From contig CALUQR010000003.1 in NCBI GenBank assembly GCA_944322965.1, forward strand, positions 124,001 to 188,000: DNA of 64,000 bases, in the 5' to 3' direction. Below are positions 58,812 to 64,000 of this stretch, one piece after another. The notes under the pieces were generated by a model. That model was given only the letters and a program-made list of their open reading frames with translations, had not been told where the DNA came from and searched no databases. The stretch comes from Vulcanimicrobiota bacterium. Its GTDB lineage: Bacteria > Vulcanimicrobiota > Xenobia > Xenobiales > Xenobiaceae. Both the position numbers and the translations under genes were made by a program. Each line of letters opens with the position of its first letter. Position 1 is the stretch's first letter.

Positions 58812-59468
58812 TTATAGAGAGGGCAGATCTTGGAGCCAATCTTGGGCCATAATCCCCAGAGTAGCGCAGACTTCGGGCAGGTTGTCGATGCGCTGGATGC
58901 GCCACACGTTACCCGTCTGCGGGGTGCGATACATAGCTAAGCGCACTACGCAGGGGTTCTCTAAGCCCCGCGGATAGAGGCGCACCCCTACGCTAGCTCG
59001 ACTGCCCTCGACTACCGTATACTCTACGACCGTAGCCCCCAAACCTAAACTATCCCAGAAGGTAAAGTCGGCTTGGAAGAGGCCGGTACGCTCCCAAAAG
59101 CTAGCCTCTTGGGGCGAAGAGAGCGCCTGGCGCACCTCGTCTTTAAGTAAGGAACAGAGGCGACCCCGCGCGGCTAAGCTGATACCCCGAGCCAGATCCT
59201 GAGCCCCGGGAACCAAACTGAAGAGGCCGCTCTTCCCTATCCCCTCCTCAATGAGTAGATCGCTCAGATCGTCATAGGCGGAATCTACGCAGGCGTCTAA
59301 ATCGACGCGCTCCTCAAAAGTAGCTAAATCCCTATTCTGAATAGCCCTCTTCACTACCGCCAAAGAGTAGACGGGCGACTGGCGCCAGTATAAGTAGCCC
59401 CCCCCCATGAGGGACAGCGTGAGCAGCACGATGAGCGCCGCCCACCAGTTGCGAGCTTTAGCGCTCAT
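58812..59468 (-). CDS. Membrane-anchored protein, DUF2939-like
   Basis: The ATG at 59468 overlaps the aminotransferase stop (TAATG), a coupled start, and is preferred over the open frame from 59510; 218 aa. One N-terminal membrane helix (WWAALIVLLTLSLMGGGYLYW), then SPVYSLAVVKRAIQNRDLATFEERVDLDA in parts, which resembles the DUF2939 pattern (a helix pair with a V-D stop). The outside domain carries four Cys that could pair. Unknown function. It lies just upstream of the pseudopilin array on the same strand. Confidence 0.65.
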   Translation of the reverse strand: MSAKARNWWAALIVLLTLSLMGGGYLYWRQSPVYSLAVVKRAIQNRDLATFEERVDLDACVDSAYDDLSDLLIEEGIGKSGLFSLVPGAQDLARGISLAARGRLCSLLKDEVRQALSSPQEASFWERTGLFQADFTFWDSLGLGATVVEYTVVEGSRASVGVRLYPRGLENPCVVRLAMYRTPQTGNVWRIQRIDNLPEVCATLGIMAQDWLQDLPSL

Positions 59469-60664
59469 TAGCGGCCCGCCGCCTCCATCTCTTCCCGAAT
59501 GGAGTTGCACAAGACCCGGGCCCCGTGGCGGATAGTGGCGGGCGGCAAGTTGGAGAAGTTAAAGCGCAAAGTATTGCGCTTAGGATCGACGGGATGGAAG
59601 CTAGTGCCGGGCACAAAGGCCACGCAATGGCTCAAGCAGCGATTAAAGAGCTGATGGGAGTCCATATACTCGGGCAGATCCATCCAGATAAACATCCCGC
59701 CCCGGGGGTGGGTAAAGTGGACCCCGGCCGGAGCGTGCTGCTCAAACTCCTGCAAGACGGCGTCCCGCCGCTCCCGATAGGTGTCGCAGATCAACTTAAT
59801 GCGGGCGTCAAAATCGATATTGGCCAGATAGCGGTGGACTAACATCTGGTTGAAGGTAGCCGTCTGCAGGTCGGTCGACTGCTTTAAGATGACCAGGCGA
59901 TTGATGAGATCCTCGTGAGCGCTGACCCAGGCCACGCGCAGGCCGGGGCAGAGCACCTTAGAGAAGGAGCCCAAACTTAAGACTAAGCCCTTAGGGTCGA
60001 AGCGGGCCAAAGAGCAGTACTCCAGGGGATCGAAGGCCACCTCGTAGTAGGCGTTATCCTCTACTACCGGGATCTCGTAGCGGGTCATGAGCTCCATAAA
60101 GGTCTGGCGCCGCTCCATACTCCAGGTGCGCCCGGAGGGGTTCTGGAAATTGGTAATCACGTAGACGAACTTGGGCGGATGGGCCCGCAACTTATCCTCT
60201 AAGCCCTCTAAGAGCACCCCGTCGTCGTCGCAGTCCATAGCCTGGAATTGGGCCCCGCAGACCCTAAAGGCGGAGAGGGCGGCCATATAAGTAGGCGACT
60301 CGCACCAAACCGTATCCCCGTCATTTAAAAAGAGCTTGGCTATTAAGTCTAAACCGGACTGGGAACCGCTCAAAATGAGCAGGTTATCTAAGTCGACATT
60401 CATCCCCCAGCGCGTATTGAGGCGCTCGCGGATCCAGACCCGCAAGGGGGTATACCCTTCGGTAGCCGCATACTGCAGAGCCTTAGCGCCCATCTCCTTT
60501 AAGAGGGCTACCGAATGTTCCGCTAGCTCCTGCGTAGGAAACAATTCTGGGGCCGGTAGACCGCCCGCAAAAGACAATATCTCGGGGCGTTCGGTCAGTT
60601 TGAGCAGTTCTCGAACTTCCGATGCCTTCAAAAACTGCATACGGCGCGCCAAATTGTACTCCAT
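59468..60664 (-). CDS. PLP-dependent aminotransferase, LysN/2-aminoadipate type
   Basis: The ATG at 60664, after CTGGAGG, is preferred over TTG at 60736 or ATG at 60691; 398 aa. Fold-type I: SFAGGLPAPELFP, YAATEGYTPLR, ITNFQNPSG and SLGSFSKVLCPGLRVAWV with the PLP Lys236. This is the MocR-type catalytic domain without the GntR DNA-binding part, as in LysN. Members accept 2-aminoadipate, aromatic or branched-chain amino acids, so the substrate stays open. Confidence 0.88.
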   Translation of the reverse strand: MEYNLARRMQFLKASEVRELLKLTERPEILSFAGGLPAPELFPTQELAEHSVALLKEMGAKALQYAATEGYTPLRVWIRERLNTRWGMNVDLDNLLILSGSQSGLDLIAKLFLNDGDTVWCESPTYMAALSAFRVCGAQFQAMDCDDDGVLLEGLEDKLRAHPPKFVYVITNFQNPSGRTWSMERRQTFMELMTRYEIPVVEDNAYYEVAFDPLEYCSLARFDPKGLVLSLGSFSKVLCPGLRVAWVSAHEDLINRLVILKQSTDLQTATFNQMLVHRYLANIDFDARIKLICDTYRERRDAVLQEFEQHAPAGVHFTHPRGGMFIWMDLPEYMDSHQLFNRCLSHCVAFVPGTSFHPVDPKRNTLRFNFSNLPPATIRHGARVLCNSIREEMEAAGR

Positions 60665-60818
60665 AATAGCCAAGACCTCCAGAATTGTCATACGCCTTCC
60701 GCCCACAGGAGGACGTCGTAGGGGTTTAAAATTCAACCCCCAGCCCCAGAAGCCTTGCTACTAAAAGTAATATCTCTTTAATGCGGAAGGGGAGTTTTTA
60801 AAACTCCCCTCGCCGCCT

Positions 60819-62861
60819 TTATTTAAGTTCGTGTACGAAGCGCACCCGATACTCCTCGTCCCCTTCCTCGCTCTGGAGGGGCTGAGGTTGTTCTACCGCC
60901 GTAGAGACGGGGTGCTCCCCTAAAGGCTTTAAGAGCATCTTGGCCTTATAGAAGACGGTAGCCATAGGCGGGATGGTCAACTCTAAAGAGATGGGCGAGT
61001 TGGCGAAAGGCACGCTCTGCGCCACTAACTCCTCTTGGATGGCGTAACCGCTGCCGCCATACTGAGGATGGTCGGAGTTGAGGCAGAGCTTCCAGGAGCC
61101 GTCCACATCGAAGGGCAGACCCACCCGGTAACCGTCGCGCGGCACGGGGGTAAAGTTACAGATCGCCAAGACGACGCTCTCCCGACCCAGCGGATAACGC
61201 ACGAAGACTAAGACGCTATTATTATAGTCGTCGCACTGCAACCAGCGGAAACCGCCCGGACTATTATCCAACTCCCACAGCTCCGGCTGCTGGCGGTAGA
61301 AGTGGTTCAAATCCTTAACCCAGCGCTGCATAGCGGCGTTGTCCGGCAAATCCAAGAGATGCCAATCTAAGGACTGGCGCGCGTTCCACTCGTTATATTG
61401 GGCGAACTCGTCCCCCATAAAGGTCAACTTCTTGCCCGGATAGCCGGCCATATAACCGTAGAGAGCCCGCAAGTTGGCGAACTTGCGCCACTGGTCGCCC
61501 GGCATCTTGTTGATCATCGAGCACTTCCCGTAGACCACCTCGTCGTGAGAGAAGGGCAAGATAAAGTCTTCGCTATACTGGTAGAGCATCCCAAAGGTCA
61601 ACTTCTGGTGCTCGTAGCGGCGGTAGACGGGATCCTTGGACATATATTGCAAGGTGTCGTTCATCCAGCCCATATTCCACTTGAAGGTGAAGCCTAAGCC
61701 GCCCTCTTGGACGGGACCGGTGACGTGGGGCCAAGCGGTCGACTCTTCGGCGCAAGTGAAGCAGCCCGGACACTCCTGGGCCACCGCGTTATTGAAGTCG
61801 CGCAGGAAGGAGACGGCCTGCAAATTCTCGCGCCCGCCAAACTGGTTGGGGATCCACTCCCCCTCCTTCTTGCCATAATCTAAGTAGAGCATGGAGGCCA
61901 CCGCGTCTACGCGGATACCGTCTACATGGTAACACTCTAACCAGAAGAGGCCCGAAGAGATGAGGAAGTTGCGCACCTCGTTGCGTCCGTAGTTGAAGAT
62001 GTAAGTACCCCAGTGGGGGTGGCAACCTTGGCGCGGGTCCTCGTGCTCATAGAGGCAGGTGCCGTCGAAGCGCGCTAAAGACCAAGCGTCGCGGGGGAAA
62101 TGGGCCGGGACCCAGTCTAAGATGACCCCGATCCCCGCCAGATGGAGGGAATCGATTAAGTACATGAGGTCCTCGGGACGCCCGTAACGGCTGGTAGGAG
62201 CGAAATAACCCGTAGCTTGGTAGCCCCAAGAGTCGTCGAAGGGGTACTCCGTCAAGGGCATAAACTCTACGTGGGTGTAACCCATCTCTTGCAGGTAGGG
62301 TACCAACTTACCGGCCAGCTCCCGATAGGTGAGATACTTATTGCCCTCTTTGCGGGCCCAAGAGCCCAAATTGCACTCGTAAATATTGAGCGGCTGCCGC
62401 CTCAGGTGGGAGTTCTGGCGCTTTTGCATCCACTCGGCGTCGCGCCACTGATACTTACCTAACTCCCAGACTACGGAGGCGTTACCCCAACGCCCATCCT
62501 CCTGGCGGGCCTCGGTGGCGAAGGCGTAAGGATCGGCCTTCTCTAAGATCTCATCCTGGTGGGGTTTAATAGCGTACTTGTAGAGGTCCCCCTCCTTGAT
62601 GCCGGCGATAAAGCCCTGCCACACCCCCGTATCTTGGCAAAAGACTAAGGGATTGACGTCCGCCTTCCAACCATTCAAATCGCAGATGACGGAGACGCGC
62701 TCGGCGTTAGGGGCCCACACGGCGAAATGGACCCCCAGCTGGCCGCCATAATTAGCTAAATGGGCCCCCATGCTCCCGTAGGCCTTGTGGTGGGCCGCTT
62801 GGCACCACAGATAACGGTCATAAGAGGTCATGACCGGAAGTTTGTCATGGGATATATCCAT
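60819..62861 (-). CDS. glgB: 1,4-alpha-glucan branching enzyme
   Basis: The ATG at 62861, after TTGAGGAGC, is preferred over the TTG at 62879; 680 aa. It introduces alpha-1,6 branches into glycogen. An N-terminal CBM48-like domain (GVHFAVWAPNAERVSV), then the GH13 barrel: DWVPAHF, DGIRVDAVASML (nucleophile Asp), CAEESTAWPHVT (acid Glu) and FSHDEVVYGKCSM. The C-terminal beta domain is followed by a 35-residue acidic/Gln-rich tail. No other glycogen gene is in the window. Confidence 0.95.
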   Translation of the reverse strand: MDISHDKLPVMTSYDRYLWCQAAHHKAYGSMGAHLANYGGQLGVHFAVWAPNAERVSVICDLNGWKADVNPLVFCQDTGVWQGFIAGIKEGDLYKYAIKPHQDEILEKADPYAFATEARQEDGRWGNASVVWELGKYQWRDAEWMQKRQNSHLRRQPLNIYECNLGSWARKEGNKYLTYRELAGKLVPYLQEMGYTHVEFMPLTEYPFDDSWGYQATGYFAPTSRYGRPEDLMYLIDSLHLAGIGVILDWVPAHFPRDAWSLARFDGTCLYEHEDPRQGCHPHWGTYIFNYGRNEVRNFLISSGLFWLECYHVDGIRVDAVASMLYLDYGKKEGEWIPNQFGGRENLQAVSFLRDFNNAVAQECPGCFTCAEESTAWPHVTGPVQEGGLGFTFKWNMGWMNDTLQYMSKDPVYRRYEHQKLTFGMLYQYSEDFILPFSHDEVVYGKCSMINKMPGDQWRKFANLRALYGYMAGYPGKKLTFMGDEFAQYNEWNARQSLDWHLLDLPDNAAMQRWVKDLNHFYRQQPELWELDNSPGGFRWLQCDDYNNSVLVFVRYPLGRESVVLAICNFTPVPRDGYRVGLPFDVDGSWKLCLNSDHPQYGGSGYAIQEELVAQSVPFANSPISLELTIPPMATVFYKAKMLLKPLGEHPVSTAVEQPQPLQSEEGDEEYRVRFVHELK

Positions 62862-63104
62862 CTGCAAATTGCTCCTCAACGAATCCTATTTTTACCCTCA
62901 GACAGAACCTGCCTTAAAGGCTCTGCCCTCCCACCCGCTGGAACTCTACAGGCGGTCTCTCATCATACGACATTCCTACTGCCTAGCCTACCCCTCTCCC
63001 CACAGAAAATGGGATCTCTGAGAGGGTTTCTAGGGCGCTTTAGGCCCTTTGTCCATAAACAAAGAGCCTAAAGGGGGAGAGCTAGCCTATAGAGCTAGAG
63101 CGGA
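62862..63104. other. Intergenic region between hsdS and glgB
   Basis: Contains the stem CTTTAGGC.CTTTGT...ACAAAG.GCCTAAAG (63038-63073), probably the 3' structure of hsdS although the T-run is poor, and the GCCTTAAAGGC palindrome near 62911 upstream of glgB. No gene seen. Confidence 0.45.
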
Positions 63105-64000
63105 CTATTCGTAACTGATGGCGCAGTCAAAATAGTACCTATTTAAAGACTGACAGATGTGGGTTGTCTCCTCAATGCGCTGGGCAATCTTTTCGCTCTG
63201 CTCGCTGAGCATAGCCAAGAAGTTCTTATACTCCAGTTGCAACTCCAAAGGCGGGACGGGGATAGGCAACTCATTTAAGGCCGCCTTGGGCAGTTTGGGC
63301 ACTACCCCGCCTCTCAAGCTGGAACTCAAGTCTAAATTATTGATAACTACCTCTAAGTACTCCGGCAAGACTCCGGCCCCGGGCAGGACGCGCAGGACGT
63401 GGACTAAGTCGCTAGCCCACAACTTGCCATGGACCGCCCGCGCCACTTGGGCGTTTTCCGAGGTCAAGACCGAGCCCACCTTAGCCACTAAGAGCAAGTC
63501 CTCGTCGAAAAGGTACTTGTCGATATATTCCACTACCCCCGTAGAGTCGTAGTAGGGATATTCGCCCTCGTGCATATCCTTAGCTAAGAGGGAGCGGGAC
63601 TTTAAGCGCTCTACTAAACTCCCTAAGGGCTTGACCTCCCAGCCGTTCTCGTTCTCATCTAAGCGGCCGAAGAGCTCCACAAAGCGGGACTCTAAGAGGA
63701 GAGAGGCCCGGTCTAATTGCTCAAAGTGTAAGCCTACTAAGGCCACCGCGTTATCTAAGACCTCGACAATTTGGGCCTGCTTCTCCAAGTCGGGCAGAGG
63801 GATAAAGGTCTCTTTGAGATCCTCCACCAAGATCTCTTCCTCAAAGAAATCGGCGTCCTCGTCATTATTGAGGCGGAAGAAGATGTAACCCAAAGCGTAA
63901 GCCATATACTGAGGGTTGAGCTTTTGCGGATCGGGCACGATGCGGCAGAAGTGGTGGCTCAAGAGGGCCTCTTGGCCGCGCCAAGGGGTAATAGCCAGAC
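63105..64000 (-). CDS. hsdS: Type I restriction-modification specificity subunit HsdS, 5' end cut by window edge
   Basis: The frame is open through the right edge (LAITPWRGQEALLSHHF precedes the first in-window start codon, a TTG), so at least 297 residues of a longer protein are seen. FIPLPDLEKQAQIVEVLDNAVAL is the conserved central helix end, then a second target recognition domain opens with WEVKPLGSLVERLKS, and IPVPPLELQLEYKNFL marks the second conserved helix. The expected total is 380-450 aa. HsdM and HsdR would be expected nearby, outside the window. Confidence 0.87.
   Translation of the reverse strand, partial: LAITPWRGQEALLSHHFCRIVPDPQKLNPQYMAYALGYIFFRLNNDEDADFFEEEILVEDLKETFIPLPDLEKQAQIVEVLDNAVALVGLHFEQLDRASLLLESRFVELFGRLDENENGWEVKPLGSLVERLKSRSLLAKDMHEGEYPYYDSTGVVEYIDKYLFDEDLLLVAKVGSVLTSENAQVARAVHGKLWASDLVHVLRVLPGAGVLPEYLEVVINNLDLSSSLRGGVVPKLPKAALNELPIPVPPLELQLEYKNFLAMLSEQSEKIAQRIEETTHICQSLNRYYFDCAISYE

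Overview
This is a 64 kb bacterial chromosomal window. Genes are closely packed and GC-rich, intergenic gaps are AT-rich, and Leu is often encoded by TTA next to GC-rich codons. I see no rRNA, tRNA, CRISPR array, phage structural gene or IS transposase of a common family. The gene set includes alpha-type glutamine synthetase, ClpC with a UVR motif, RapZ-YvcK, two SpoVG-like proteins, IleS2-type isoleucyl-tRNA synthetase, KamA, hopanoid side-chain genes and PilX-like pilins. That suits a non-proteobacterial lineage of the broad cyanobacteria, Firmicutes and Armatimonadota-like side of the tree that uses type IV pilus-type export. I cannot name the phylum from sequence alone.

Layout. 1-3.8 kb (minus): aroE (cut by the edge), aroA, dapA and a small membrane protein. 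4-13.3 kb (plus): glnA, a secreted calcium-binding-type protein behind a hairpin that covers its ribosome binding site, rapZ-yvcK, a fused aspartokinase/DAP decarboxylase and a large PLP enzyme. 13.3-17.5 kb: an 18-bp minisatellite, yraN, a tandem pair of SpoVG-like genes, a long inverted repeat, gpmA and a beta-propeller protein. 17.5-19.7 kb: a repeat-rich island around an Rpn-family nuclease gene, then a DpnA-like adenine methyltransferase. 20.5-26.8 kb: an alcohol dehydrogenase, an MFS exporter behind an unannotated 25-codon leader ORF and tandem attenuators, then an operon of a B3/B4 protein, a lipoprotein, an ABC transporter and an anchored protein. 26.9-34.3 kb: ileS, then aspartate aminotransferase, a short asparaginase and an NDP-forming acyl-CoA synthetase. 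34.3-41.6 kb (minus): hpnI, hpnG, hpnA, kamA and clpC.

41.7-58.7 kb is the most unusual part: six consecutive same-strand paralogues of 824-950 aa, about 17 kb in all. Each has an 8-residue prepilin leader ending in Gly, a PilX-like hydrophobic helix, a conserved scaffold, a divergent AT-rich central cassette, a conserved distal block and the C-terminus Y-A-[I/L/V]-Y. They fall into types A, B and C in the order A1 A2 B1 C1 B2 C2. C1 and B2 share a 267-bp identical tract, which points to recent gene conversion. Most have their own terminator hairpin. I know of no described system matching this array and regard it as the main novelty. Beyond it lie a small anchored protein, a LysN-like aminotransferase, glgB and a partial type I restriction specificity gene cut by the right edge.

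Metabolic links: dapA and lysC-lysA give lysine; aroA and aroE give the shikimate pathway; aspC, asparaginase and glnA handle Asp, Asn and Gln nitrogen; hpnA, hpnG and hpnI build bacteriohopanepolyol side chains.
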